From: Argopecten irradians
Taxonomy: Eukaryota > Mollusca > Bivalvia > Pectinida > Pectinidae
NCBI RefSeq assembly: GCF_041381155.1
Contig: NC_091145.1
Location: forward strand, 42,249,697-42,313,696
Direction: 5' to 3'
Length of the DNA: 64,000 nt
Within the stretch, counting starts at the first letter, position 1. The number at the start of each line of letters is the position of its first letter. The translations under genes and the position numbers were made by a program. The notes below the pieces were generated by a model that was not told where the DNA came from, did not search any database, and saw only the letters and a program-made list of their open reading frames with translations. Below, piece by piece: positions 25,276-38,940 of the stretch.

Positions 25276-28200
25276 AATGGCTATAAGATGTTTAAGATAT
25301 TTTATCAGAGCTAGTTTAAATCATGTTTGGATATATCAATCAACTTGCTGTTTTACAAAAAAAGACTAATTACCAAAACTTGTTAAAAGTAGACCAATTG
25401 ACCGGTCCAGTTTATTCAGAAATGGTATGACTATATTGATAAGTCTTCTTGAGGACTGACATATTCTATATTTAAGACATTTTTGGGCATAGAAAAATAT
25501 GCCTCTTGTCTGTCTCTGCTGCAAAACAATACTTGTTAACTGATACTTTGAGTCCCAGGAACTTAATGAGAATAGCAATTCAGAATGGATATTTTTAATT
25601 GACATCAAATTAACAAGGAAAAGGTTAAAGATGCTAAAAAGTCATTTGGCATATAACACCATAAGGAAAATATTAGAATGGGCTCCTAAGAGTTTAGTAT
25701 ATGTTTCTTATATTTAACAACAACCTTGGTGTCCAAGGAATCCTCAAAAGTCCAAACCGGAAGGAACACTAGCAAACTTTATTTCTTATTGTCCAAAAAT
25801 GTTGACTTTAGAAATATATCCTCCAATCATTGAGACCGAGCCATTTAGTACTTTCAGTACTTTGATTGTTGAAAATAAATGGACGAACCGGAAGAAGTAC
25901 CTGTACGTTGTGTGTGTACACGTACTTTGTATCCATGCCTGTCGCAGTACCGGAACAAGGCTGGGCTACGATGAAACATTTTGAAAATTACCTGTTTTGC
26001 TGATGATGACCTAATGTGTGGTGGCCGTTCCAGATGTCTTCTGAAAGAACTTTGAAATGAACATTTTGAAATGAATAGATTTTCGCGCAAAGTTACATGT
26101 GACACATTAGATATCAGTGATGAAGCCAATTCTGTGAATTAATATGTGGACACATTACTGTACGTGGATTTTATATATGTGACACTTAGATATCAGTGAT
26201 GAACTTAACTAATCCCGGTGGATTAATTATGTGAGATATTCATTTTACGTGGAGTATATATAAGTGACACTAAGATTCCAAATGGTGAACAATTCTGTGG
26301 ATTATTAAAAATGTGACATTCCTTTAACGTGGATGATACTTACGTGACACTTATTTTAAAAGTGATTCTACGTGTGGATTTATAATTTGTGTAGTGAACA
26401 ATATATGTCCAACACTTATTTCAAGTGTACAATGTGACATATGGATTATCTGTGAGCAGAGACTTGAAGTGTGTCCGGATTATCGGTACGATATCCGTAA
26501 AAGGTTACTTTCGTGAACGATATGACCTTTTAACTTTTAAGTGAAGTATATGTGTTTCATTGCCCATGAGTGGTATTACTTCATTCCAAATGTGACAATT
26601 TTCTCATGTTGGATTTATTATGTTGATCTTCTATTCATGTTGATCATTATTGTTGAAATAATTATGTGAAATCAAGAGTTGACTGTATGACATGTTTCCC
26701 TTTCATCCATAAATATAAATAGTTCAGTGGACTGTGACGTGGATATATATTCGCGCCCGTTTCATTGCGCGGGAAACGTGTTAAATTGTCGCGAAGCTGG
26801 TATTTTCTCAACGAATACGCATGGACGTCTATATAGTATCACGGATTGTACACCGGATATTTGCGCGGCGGGAAGTGGTTTTTAATAATTTGATGTACAC
26901 CGGGAGTATATCGCGTTAATAGATATCCTTTCCGTGGTTAGCGTGGGTTACTCTTCGCGTAAACTTCCATGTTTTTGGCTGTACCTGATTTTGATTTTGA
27001 TTAACCCATTGTATAACTTATAATTTCAGGTTATAGATGTAATGTGAACCTTAAAGTGGAACACGGAACGGAAAATAATATTTTAGTATAAGTTCTTCTG
27101 TTTTGATCCCCTGACAAGAATGGTTGAAAACCGCATTCAAAAATCGGCCCGCTTTCAGTACCGATATACAGCCCTCCGAAGTGCTACGATTTTTACCCTG
27201 TATACTCGACTGCCTAATCAGAGGGATCTGCCGCTCCACTCTGATTTTGAGGAAATAACCGGAAGCGCACTTCCACTAGGACAACGGCAGTGAGGGTTGT
27301 TTTGGTAGTGGGGTGATAGCCAGAACATGGGACATATAAAGTATACCTCGAAATGGGTGTACTCAGAATTCTTTATACAAATATATATACAGTATAACAG
27401 TTTATGTTGACGATTTAATTAATAATATATAATAGGTGGAAATATTACAACTGGAATATCAAGGCTAAATACAGTATGTTAGATAAGGCGAAACATGTAT
27501 AAGGATATTTATGTTTTCTGGTAGAAGAAGGGAAAGACATTTAACTAGAGATCCTTATTCTCTGGTTTTAACAACTATCTAAAATATCAAACCTCTGGAA
27601 AATTCCATTTTCATAATGTGATCTATAGAAAAGGTACGAATTAGAAAAATGATGGTTATAATAATTATAAAAAATTCTCTCTACGCCTATGGATTTCAAC
27701 GAGAAATTTATATGTATAGGATGTTTTCTGATTTCAAGAAACATACATAACTAAAAGAAAAAATGTTTTAAATGAATTTCATAGTTTTCAATACACGTTA
27801 GATATCATAGACAATAAATTGGTAGGAGAGTGGAAGAAGAAAATGGTTATCCGGAAATCTACAATCTAAATAATCAAAATTCCTGACATTGAGCATTAAT
27901 ATTTGCATACTGTTCTTATCCTCGACATGCCATATGTAGATAAGTTTTTGTAGTTATATGTTATAAAAATATACAATTTAACGTGTAAACCAGAACATAT
28001 AAACAAGACAAATGTATAATGAGTCTTTCTGAAATATATACGTATAACATTCTAGTATTTAATTGAAATAACACTTTTGTTATTATGTTATTTGGTAGAA
28101 AACTGGTAATAGTGTGTAAATCACATATTAACATTATAAAACAATTTACAAGATGGTCCATCGCTAACTTACCTGTAGATCTCACTTTTGACACCTGACG

Positions 28201-29163
28201 CGAGCTAATCAACAAAGCGTGAACAGGTCAATAAAAACCTTTCTTACGTAAATAGTGGTTAGCCCCCCTTAATAGTCTCGTTTGACCACGCGTTATTAAG
28301 TTTACTGGCAGTATACAGGAATATGAGATTAACGCAGCACTACAGTAGGACTCATCGGAATGACAGTTCTGGTTTTTGTTCTGTATTTGAATAATCTGCT
28401 TCTTGGATTAGACTTGTCACATAGACATCTACAGTCTCATTGTTTTCGTCTGACCCGTGCATGATATATTTTTCAATTAAAGACACTAAAGAATGAACTT
28501 TGACGGAAAATATCAAACAAGCTCCGTCGAGTGTACTGTATTAAATGTAATCTTAAAATAATATAGCGTTCAAAAAAACAATAGATCGTATTTCCGAATG
28601 TATAATTGCATTTACATATAAAGCCGAAAAATTCTGTTTGGGAATCATAACTTTAACCGTATTGGCAGGTTTTAGATAAAAAAAGAGTCAGAAATCTGTT
28701 AAGCGGTTTTGACCAGTAGACATTCAAAGACCCTTGATTCCGGGCTTTGGATAACATAATCAAGAATCCTTGATATAAAAGTCTCACATATAATATGGTT
28801 ACCAACCACCGCAGAAATACAACGAACGTGGTATTTTTAAAGACATTTTATTGTTAAAAATTATGCAGTAATTGCAGTAGAAGATGTTCATTTTATCTAA
28901 GTACACTGAACAATCAATATACATGTATGCATGGCATAAATCCCTGTTTTCAAGCGTTTTTCAAACTCCATATCTTGGTGATATAAGGATAAAATTAAAA
29001 TAGTTAACGTGAGCATGAACACAGGTATTTGTGTCGTTCACATGAGATATGAACAAACAGATAGTTATTAATAATTATATGGCAAGACACGCAAAATCGC
29101 CTCTCTATCTTATGCGAGTAAATAGGGTCCCGTAGTCCTCGTGACGTCACAGTCAGGGTCCCG
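25276..29163. other. Non-coding sequence with a decayed ~90-bp tandem repeat
   Basis: Between about 26080 and 26460, four degenerate units share 'gtgacactta', 'gatatcagtgatgaac', 'tctgtggattaat' and 'ttacgtgga'. A GC-richer stretch with 'cgcgcccgtttcattgcgcg' follows at about 26752. A 60-codon plus-strand frame at about 27095-27293 reads without stops, but I do not recognise it. The remainder is AT-rich and featureless. Confidence 0.4.
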
Positions 29164-29173
29164 NNNNNNNNNN
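29164..29173. other. Assembly gap (10 N)
   Basis: Ten N characters sit exactly at the left edge of the ~1-kb satellite array, immediately before its first 'cgtggtgcagc' unit start. Confidence 0.99.
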
Positions 29174-32100
29174 CGTGGTGCAGCTTGCAATTGTCTATCT
29201 TTGTACAAAAAATTAGCGCTCTAGCTCACAACAAGATTTACCGAAAAAATAGCCCTAACACGGAACTTGATAAATCGTGTCAAATTTGGCGGGCAAAATC
29301 TCGGCCATTATGGGAGGTTCCCACTTCATAAAAACGCCATATTGTCAGGCATTTTCCAGACTTTTTGCGATTGAAAAATCAAAGCGATATATAAAAACCA
29401 CTTTGTACCGGAAGTGGCCAAAGTTGAACGCAAAAAATGTTCAAATCTTACCGTGTCAAACTTTTGGCGGGTAAAAACTTAGGTTAATTTACAGTTATGT
29501 GCATCTATAAAACCACCATTATGTAGTACATGCACGTGTGTACGGTTGTGCAAAAAATCGTATCAATATTTCAAAACAACATGGATAAATCGTCTGAAAT
29601 TAGACGGTCAAAGTTGTGTTGTAAATTAAATCGTTTTAAACTTTCGCGGGCATTTACTTTGCCATTTTGAATACTTCGCACCTGAAAATCCGCCATTTTG
29701 TAGATCATATTACGGACAATAAATGTAACAAAAAATCATAACCATAACTTTAAACCGCTTTGTACCGGAAGTCGGAAACCTTTTTAAGCGGCAAAACCGA
29801 CTTATTAAGATTCTGTCATTTTTGGCGGGAAAATACTCAGCCATTTTGAAAGATATGCCCCTGAAAATTGGCAGTGTTGTAGACTTTTATACCGACTACA
29901 AATATGCAAAACATCAGAGTGATATATCAAAACCCCTTTAAACAGGAAGCCGGCAAAGTGATGTGCAGAGACGCGTCTCATACGTGACGAACTTTACGGA
30001 GCCATATTTTGGCCATTTTTAAAGTTATGCAACCCGGACTTTGTGGAATTGTCATCATTTTTTACCATCTATCGTTGTACAAAAAATTAGCGCTCTAGCT
30101 CACAAAAGCATTTTTCACAAAAATCTTTGTCGGTCAAAATATCGGCCATTTTTGAAATTTTCGCAAATGTGACTAGGATTCGTGGTGCAGCTTGCAATTG
30201 TCTATCTTTGTACAAAAAATTAGCGCTCTAGCTCACAACAAGATTTACCGAAAAAATAGCCCTAACACGGAACTTGATAAATCGTGTCAAATTTGGCGGG
30301 CAAAATCTCGGCCATTATGGGAGGTTCCCACTTCATAAAAACGCCATATTGTCAGGCATTTTCCAGACTTTTTGCGATTGAAAAATCAAAGCGATATATA
30401 AAAACCACTTTGTACCGGAAGTGGCCAAAGTTGAACGCAAAAAATGTTCAAATCTTACCGTGTCAAACTTTTGGCGGGTAAAAACTTAGGTTAATTTACA
30501 GTTATGTGCATCTATAAAACCACCATTATGTAGTACATGCACGTGTGTACGGTTGTGCAAAAAATCGTATCAATATTTCAAAACAACATGGATAAATCGT
30601 CTGAAATTAGACGGTCAAAGTTGTGTTGTAAATTAAATCGTTTTAAACTTTCGCGGGCATTTACTTTGCCATTTTGAATACTTCGCACCTGAAAATCCGC
30701 CATTTTGTAGATCATATTACGGACAATAAATGTACAAAAAATTATAACCATAACTTTAAACCGCTTTGTACCGGAAGTCGGAAACCTTTTTAAGCGGCAA
30801 AACCGACTTATTAAGATTCTGTCATTTTTGGCGGGAAAATACTCAGCCATTTTGAAAGATATGCCCCTGAAAATTGGCAGTGTTGTAGACTTTTATACCG
30901 ACTACAAATATGCAAAACATCAGAGTGATATATAAAACCCCTTTAAACAGGAAGCCGGCAAAGTGATGTGCAGAGACGCGTCTCATACGTGACGAACTTT
31001 ACGGAGCCATATTTTGGCCATTTTTAAAGTTATGCAACCCGGACTTTGTGGAATTGTCATCATTTTTTACCATCTATCGTTGTACAAAAAATTAGCGCTC
31101 TAGCTCACAAAAGCATTTTTCACAAAAATCTTTGTCGGTCAAAATATCGGCCATTTTTGAAATTTTCGCAAATGTGACTAGGATTCGTGGTGCAGCTTGC
31201 AATTGTCTATCTTTGTACAAAAAATTAGCGCTCTAGCTCACAACAAGATTTACCGAAAAAATAGCCCTAACACGGAACTTGATAAATCGTGTCAAATTTG
31301 GCGGGCAAAATCTCGGCCATTATGGGAGGTTCCCACTAAATAAAAACGCCATATTGTCAGGCATTTTCCAGACTTTTCGCGATTGAAAAATCAAAGCGAT
31401 ATATAAAAACCACTTTGTACCGGAAGTGGCCAAAGTTGAACGCAAAAAATGTTCAAATCTTACCGTGTCAAACTTTTGGCGGGTAAAAACTTAGGTTAAT
31501 TTACAGTTATGTGCATCTATAAAACCACCATTATGTAGTACATGCACGTGTGTACGGTTGTGCAAAAAATCGTATCAATATTTCAAAACAACATGGATAA
31601 ATCGTCTGAAATTAGACGGTCAAAGTTGTGTTGTAAATTAAATCGTTTTAAACTTTCGCGGGCATTTACTTTGCCATTTTGAATACTTCGCACCTGAAAA
31701 TCCGCCATTTTGTAGATCATATTACGGACAATAAATGTACAAAAAATTATAACCATAACTTTAAACCGCTTTGTACCGGAAGTCGGAAACCTTTTTAAGC
31801 GGCAAAACCGACTTATTAAGATTCTGTCATTTTTGGCGGGAAAATACTCAGCCATTTTGAAAGATATGCCCCTGAAAATTGGCAGTGTTGTAGACTTTTA
31901 TACCGACTACAAATATGCAAAACATCAGAGTGATATATCAAAACCCCTTTAAACAGGAAGCCGGCAAAGTGATGTGCAGAGACGCGTCTCATACGTGACG
32001 AACTTTACGGAGCCATATTTTGGCCATTTTTAAAGTTATGCAACGCGGACTTTGTGGAATTGTCATCATTTTTTACCATCTATCGTTGTACAAAAAATTA

Positions 32101-32816
32101 GCGCTCTAGCTCACAAAAGCATTTTTCACAAAAATCTTTGTCGGTCAAAATATCGGCCATTTTTGAAATTTTCGCAAATGTGACTAGGATTCGTGGTGCA
32201 GCTTGCAATTGTCTATCTTTGTACAAAAAATTAGCGCTCTAGCTCACAACAAGATTTACCGAAAAAATAGCCCTAACACGGAACTTGATAAATCGTGTCA
32301 AATTTGGCGGGCAAAATCTCGGCCATTATGGGAGGTTCCCACTTCATAAAAACGCCATATTGTCAGGCATTTTCCAGACTTTTCGCGATTGAAAAATCAA
32401 AGCGATATATAAAAACCACTTTGTACCGGAAGTGGCCAAAGTTGAACGCAAAAAATGTTCAAATCTTACCGTGTCAAACTTTTGGCGGGTAAAAACTTAG
32501 GTTAATTTACAGTTATGTGCATCTATAAAACCACCATTATGTAGTACATGCACGTGTGTACGGTTGTGCAAAAAATCGTTTGAATACTTCGCACCTGAAA
32601 ATCCGCCATTTTGTAGATCATATTACGGACAATAAATGTTCACAAAAATCTTTGTCGGTCAAAATATCGGCCATTTTTGAAATTTTCGCAAATTGACTAG
32701 GATTCGTGGTGCAGCTTGCAATTGTCTATCTTTGTACAAAAAATTAGCGCTCTAGCTCACAACAAGATTTACCGAAAAAATAGCCCTAACACGGAACTTG
32801 ATAAATCGTGTCAAAT
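29174..32816. repeat. ~1,006-bp satellite array, higher-order repeat of ~168-bp subunits
   Basis: Units starting with 'cgtggtgcagcttgc' lie at 29174, 30181, 31186, 32192 and 32704, so the first three periods are 1007, 1005 and 1006 bases. Units are almost identical. The fourth has two internal deletions and is only 512 bases, and the fifth is cut off after about 113 bases. Within a unit, the phrase 'ggcggg..aaa..tc.gccatttt' recurs about every 135-181 bases (29288, 29466, 29647, 29824, 30003, 30133), giving about six diverged subunits. The identical short open frames in each unit are by-products of the repeat, not genes. Confidence 0.93.
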
Positions 32817-34545
32817 GCTATTTTTGAATCTTAAACACCCAAAAAAAATCATTTTTTTTAAAAAATTTTTTTCAATGTAAATTTATTAAAATTAAAATTT
32901 AATGAACCACTTATGTATACTGTGTGCAAACCTTTTTACGGTTGTGTTTTATTAATTCAAAACTTATCAAAATTTTATAAAAAATTACGCATTTGGTTTT
33001 ACAAAACATGCACTTTTAAATTGGCTTAAAAAAAAATTTACCGAAAAAAAATTATAAAATCATTAATAAAATCGTAAAAAACAACCAACCGTAAAAAAAA
33101 TGAATTAACAAGAAAAATTGTGTACGAATTTACGTGTCAAACCCAAAATTTGCCGTTAACCATTAAAAAATGTAAAATTATGGCAACATTTATGGAATTT
33201 AATATTTTTTACCAATCTTGATTCATTATTAAAAAATATTAAAATATGCCAAAAGCATTTTTTTAAAATGGTATTTATTTTTTCGGTCAAAAATTGGCCA
33301 TGTTTTTGAAAGATTTGCAAATTGACTAGAAAATTGGTGCATGTTGTATTGAAATATTGTAAGACTAAATTATATCTATATTCAAAATTTAAAAAAAAAA
33401 AAAATAACCGATTTCTATATTTAAAAAACGATGTTAAAAAACGTCAAACGGGCAAAATTTTTTTTATGAAAAATTCCACTTTAAAAAACTTCATTTGTTA
33501 AATTTTCAAAAAACTTTTTTAGGCCGGGTTAAAAAAAGCTTATAAAAAAAAAAAAAAACCAAAAATCCATTAAAGTCGCTAAAAAAATTTAAAAATTTTT
33601 GTAAAAAACTTCATTAAAAAAACCCATTTACAAAAAAGCTGAAAGTAAACAAATTGTACACATGTGTTATACGTTGTGCGAAAAATCAAGCTATATTTAT
33701 CACATTTCAAAAAACCAATAATAATTGATAAATCAATCGTGAAAAAGACGGTAAAGTTGTGTTGTAAAATTAAATCGTTTAAAAACCGGGCATAACTTTA
33801 TACTTTTGAAAACTTAGCACATTTAAATACCTTTGCCATTTAGACTAAAAAATAGTTAAAAAATGAAAAATCCGAATCATTAAAAAATTTCCGATCCATG
33901 AAATTTTTAAAATCCTTTACTTTTGAATTAAAAATTGTTCGATTTTTGGAATGAAAACATAACCATTTTTGAAAAAATTTGCCCAAAAAAAAAAAGTTTG
34001 TGTATTAAAAAAAACCCTTAAATTGTTTTAAAATATAAAAAAAAACCCCTTTAAACTTTACAAAAACCCCCCAAAGTGAAAAAACGCGTCACAACATAAA
34101 AACTTTACATAAATACGGGCCACAAAAAACCCGGACTTGTACTAATTTCAAATTATCAAAAAAAATTATTGGCTCCTTAATAAAAAAAATTTAACAAAAA
34201 ATATCGGTCAAAACGTTTTATCCAACTTTCATGAAAAATTAAAATTTTTTAAAACCAATTCGTCCAAAAAATTGTCAAATTTAAAATTAAATAAATTTAG
34301 CGTAAAACTAAAACAAAAAATTAATAAATAGCCCAAAACACTTTAAAAACTGTAAAATTAAATGTTCAAATTCAAACCAAAGAAGCTAAATCTATGAAAA
34401 ACTTTTTGAAAAAATCAAACAGAATTTGGATCTAAAAAATCATTTAAACAAAGCAAAAAAAAAAAATTTTTAAAAATGCCATTTAAAAAACTTGAAGAAA
34501 AAATGCCAAAACAAAAAACAAATACAAATTTGAAAATATAACCAG
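32817..34545. repeat. Corrupted or highly degraded continuation of the satellite
   Basis: The order of landmarks of the ~1-kb unit is preserved but G and C bases are widely replaced by A/T homopolymers. For example, 'cggtcaaaaattggccatg' at about 33286 stands for 'cggtcaaaatatcggccat', and 'gttgtgttgtaaaattaaatc' near 33755 for 'gttgtgttgtaaattaaatc'. About 1.7 units can be followed. The change begins abruptly at 32817, inside an otherwise perfect unit. This may be a bad consensus rather than biology. Confidence 0.7.
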
Positions 34546-37080
34546 TAATTGACCATACTCAACTTAAACCCCTATACCAATAAATCCACTTTGTAAGTGG
34601 GGTGGAGCAAAAACAAATGAATTAGCATATTCACAAAGAGTAGGGATTTTGTCATTAATGTATAAAAAAAAATGATCCATTAGACCTAAATAATTGGCGA
34701 CCTCTGACTATTCTAAATATAGATTACAAGATATTAGCTCATTGTTTATCAGAAAGAATAAAACCCCTCCTACATAAAATTATAAGTACTGACCAGAATG
34801 GTTTTGTCAAAGGTCGTGATATTAGATATAGCATTCGGCTAATCAAAGATATAATAGATTATTCAGAGAAATTTAATGTCACAGGATCAATTCTATTTTT
34901 AGATTTCGCCAAGGCCTTTGATTCAATAGAATGGGAATTTTTGTTTCACACCTTGAAAAGTTTTGGATTTAAAGATAGTTTAGAAAATGGGTCTCTATCC
35001 TTTACAGTAATATCTATTGTTTAATTACAAACAATGGTTGGTTATCAGAACCAGTAAAGATTACACGTGGAATCAGGCAAGGCTGTCCTCTATCAGCCGT
35101 GTTATTTGTTATCACAGTTGAAACATTAGCTATGAAAATAAGACAAGATGAAAATATTCATGGTATCAAAGTTAAATATACAATGAAAAGACATTTCAAA
35201 ATTTCTCAACTTGCAGATGATACTACATTATTTCTAAAATCTTAAAATGATATCTCTACTGCCCTGAATCTTATAGAAATATTTGGAAGTCTCTCGGGCT
35301 TAATTCTTAATAGAAAAAAATCTCTAGGTCTAAAGTTAGGAAACAATAAAATACAAATAAAAGATGACTTTGAAAATATAGATTGGTCACAAAGTGTTAT
35401 AAAAGCATTAGGAGTATACTTTGGGCTTAACAATTTCCAATCATCTCAAGTCAACTGGGAGAATAAAATCGAAAAAATAAATTAAACTAATTAATATTTG
35501 GAAAATTAGGAAATTATCAATGATCGGAAGAATACAAATTGTTAAATCATTACTTATACCCCAGTTAACCTATCTTATATCTGTAATAAGTATCCCAAAA
35601 AATATTATAATAGAGTTGGAAAGTATTATCCATAAATTTATATGGGAAGGTAAGAATGAAAAAGTGAAAAGAAAAACTCTATGTAGACCTTACAATGAAG
35701 GAGGACTAAACAATTTAGATCTTAAAATTCATATCACAACTATACCTGTAGGATGGGTTAAAAAATTAAAAAACAATGAAGAAAACCAATGGAAAGTTAT
35801 TCCTGAATTTTATCTAAACCAATTTGGAAAAGATCTCGATGAACATAGCCGATACAAAACGCTTAGAAATGTTCAAAAATATACCTAAATTTTACCAAGA
35901 TATAATAAATGCTTGGGTGAATATAGGTGGTGGTTACATGAAAAATCCAAAAACTGTTACATATATTGGAAAACAAGTGATATGGGGAAATAAATTTATC
36001 ACACTTAACAGAAAATATCTAATCTTTACCAACTGGATAAAAAGTGACATTATTACTATTAGAGACATTCTAGACACTGAAGGATGTATTAATGAAAACA
36101 GAATTTTGAACAAACTTCAACATAAACACAACTGGATATCACAGATATATATGATTAAAAAGGCAATACCAAAATCATGGCAGGAAAAATTAAAGAATTC
36201 AGACATATCAAAATATGATTTCAATGATAAACATGAACATTTAGAAGTATCACTATACCATACCAAACAATGTTTATCAATTGAAAAAAATCACAAATAA
36301 AAATCTATATAGAAATTTGGTTCAAAAGACTTCTGAACAGCCTATAGCCTACATAGCCTGGGAGAAAACATTTATACATCTTAGTAAATCTGATTTAGAA
36401 CACAAATTAGAAAAATCGCTCGAGTTTACTTCCAATAAAATTGATGATAACAGAATAAAAGTGTTTAAATGGAAGCTTATCAATAGAATTTTGGTCAATA
36501 ACTCACTCCTTTGCAAATGGAAAATAAAAAAACAATCCGCTATGTATTCTTTGTGGGATTGAGGAAAATTATAAACACTTTTTTGTAAGATGTAAATATA
36601 TAAACTCATTCATTCTTCGCATCAATGAGTTGTTTCGAACACTAGGATACTGTAAAAATATGATCACATTAGAAAATATAGTACTGGGCTATAAAATAGA
36701 CTATGAGAAATATGAAAATATAAATTTCATACTCACATACATTTCTTTTTTTATTTATAAGGCATATTACACAAGTGATTGTAAGCAAAAAAATGTAAAT
36801 ATTGAACAGCTACTCAGACAAGAAGTACACTTTGTCTGCAGAACTCAAAAACTTAAAAATTTACCTCTTTCAAAAGTAATGAAATCAGTATGTGCTTTTC
36901 TGGGTATTAATCCAACCTCTGACATCTTATAAGGTGCATGCTTATGACAAATAAATCCAAAACTTGAAAATCCATAACACTGTCACCTTAATAGAAAAAA
37001 TCCTATCCACTTTACCCTAAACAGCAAACCTAAAAAATAATAATAATAATAATAATAACAATAAACCTAATTACACAGAC
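34546..37080 (+). mobile_element. Tx1/L1-like LINE, 5'-truncated and decayed
   Basis: Plus-strand reverse transcriptase spread over frameshifted pieces. It includes 'NNWRPLTILNIDYK' and 'DQNGFVKGRDIRYSI' near 34700-34830, and 'ILFLDFAKAFDSIEWEF' at about 34890. 'GIRQGCPLSAVLFVI' is at about 35070 and 'ISQLADDTTLF' at about 35203. It continues in 35520-35888 ('MIGRIQIVKSLLIPQL', 'FIWEGK'), 35824-36300, 36281-36562 and 36630-36932, the usual L1/Tx1 C-terminal order. ADD is the catalytic motif. The 5' part (endonuclease, ORF1) is missing. Frame breaks between pieces, plus a stop after the ADD block, make it non-functional. An (AAT)n-type tail lies at 37030-37070. It interrupts the satellite. Confidence 0.85.
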
Positions 37081-37711
37081 ATATGTAAAGAATATGTTAT
37101 TTTGTCATATCATAATCTTTATCAATATAAGTCAACACATGGAATATCCGAATATGTGTTTTAAAAATTCAGAAATAACAGTTACAGTAACACGTAATAA
37201 AAAAAAAACCAGAAAAACACTCCCCATATAAATAAAAAACAAGCCGAAACCCATATTTGAATCCTCTCAAGACAAACATGTGCTCCGAAATACGTCTAAC
37301 TTTGCCACGAGGTACCACATACACTGCACGTGGCAGCTTACAGGATGTTGTTTTAGTCACTTAGTCTCATTCAGTCAGACTCTTGATGATAGAGACGTTC
37401 TGATTGTGAGTTCTCTCCCCTCTAAAGATCCTTACGTCAAAACAAGTATACGAGTTATTTCCCTTGTTTTATTTGACGAAATCATGACATTAACTTGTAC
37501 TAATATTATCTGTCTTTATTTTCAGCAGTTATTAATTTAAGAGATTATAATCATAATTAATATAATGTATTTATTGTAAGAATAAACATATGTATGAATG
37601 ATTTGAATGTCAGTATTAGAGAATCAAATTTGCTGAAGTTATGTATTTATTTGTAAAATACTATACGAAAAATACGTGCATTTCTTGAATAAAAATGTGT
37701 GAAAAAAAAAA
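37081..37711 (+). other. Polyadenylated segment between LINE tail and satellite (possible 3' transduction)
   Basis: AT-rich sequence with no recognised coding region. It ends in AATAAA (about 37688) followed 13 bases later by a run of 13 A that abuts the satellite at 37712. This is the layout of a retroposed transcript end. Because the LINE immediately upstream ends in its own AAT tail, the simplest reading is a LINE transcript that ran past its end and used a downstream poly(A) signal. An independent retroposed cDNA is the alternative. Confidence 0.45.
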
Positions 37712-38195
37712 AAAGTTATGCAACCCGGAGTTTGTGGAATTGTCATCATTTTTTACCATCTATCGTTGTACAAAAAATTAGCGCTCTAGCTCACAAAAGC
37801 ATTTTTCACAAAAATCTTTGTCGGTCAAAATTTCGGCCATTTTTGAAATTTTCGCAAATGTGACTAGGATTCGTGGTGCAGCTTGCAATTGTCTATCTTT
37901 GTACAAAAAATTAGCGCTCTAGCTCACAACAAGATTTACCGAAAAAATAGCCCTAACACGGAACTTGTTAAATCGTGTCAAATTTGGCGGGCAAAATCTC
38001 GGCCATTATGGGAGGTTCCCACTTCATAAAAACGCCATATTGTCAGGCATTTTCCAGACTTTTTGCGATTGAAAAATCAAAGCGATATATAAAAACCACT
38101 TTGTACCGGAAGTGGCCAAAGTTGAACGCAAAAAATGTTCAAATCTTACCGTGTCAAACTTTTGGCGGGTAAAAACTTAGGTTAATTTACAGTTA
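37712..38195. repeat. Right-hand partial copy of the ~1-kb satellite
   Basis: Sequence resumes inside the unit at 'agttatgcaacccgg', passes a unit start at 37872 and stops after 'gttaatttacagtt'. It is nearly identical to the units at 29-32 kb, so the LINE and the segment after it lie inside what was one array. Confidence 0.93.
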
Positions 38196-38940
38196 AATCA
38201 TCTTTCATTTGTTCCTCTAAAAGATGAAATATGTTATGGCTCAAATTAATGGACCTTCCTCCAGGCTTACGGATATACAATATGGTAAATACTACATCCA
38301 AAAGAATAACACTTGGGACGATATTCCCTATAGACTGGTGTAGATGTATGATCTACAAACCGTAGTATATCGCTACGAAACGAAGTATTAACCGTGTGAG
38401 TATTAGTGCGATTCAGCTCCGTAATAAGAAAACGGATTGGTCACGAAAAATGTGATATTGTAACGTTATTATACGAATAAGTCATAATCAAACAGGATTG
38501 TTAAGGATATGCCACATTACAAATACTATCACTCGATTGGCGGTACGAATTTAAACACATTATTTTAAAAGGCTTCTTATATATAGAGCCTATCATATTC
38601 TGTGTCTTGGGTTACAGGTGATCAACAAAAACAAAATCCTAACTGAGCGATGCTGCGTAAACTGAAATCTTACAAAAGCTTAGTAACAGTCGAAGCACAA
38701 TGATCAAATTACACAAATAATTGGCTGATGTTCGAATGAAGTACATTGTGTTCCCTGTGTTTTAAAAATGGTTTTCAAATGGATTAATATTTCAGTAATA
38801 TACTCGGACTAAAGTAAGTTTGATACTCTTCATTATCGATTTAGGTAACATCAAATGAAAGTATGAAAAAACAAAAAAGTAATGCTTTGACCAAATATAT
38901 TTAAATCTAAAACGGATATTTGTGTGATTTTAACTAAATA
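38196..38940. other. Spacer / 3' flank of the sulfotransferase gene
   Basis: No open frame or repeat recognised. Part of it should be the 3' UTR of the minus-strand gene ending at 38941, but no clear poly(A) signal was found close to the stop codon. Confidence 0.4.

Noticed and set aside
29277..32492. Identical 65- and 90-codon open frames in each ~1-kb satellite unit
   Set aside because: Their identity simply reflects identity of the satellite units. The frames lie on both strands and do not respect the subunit structure.
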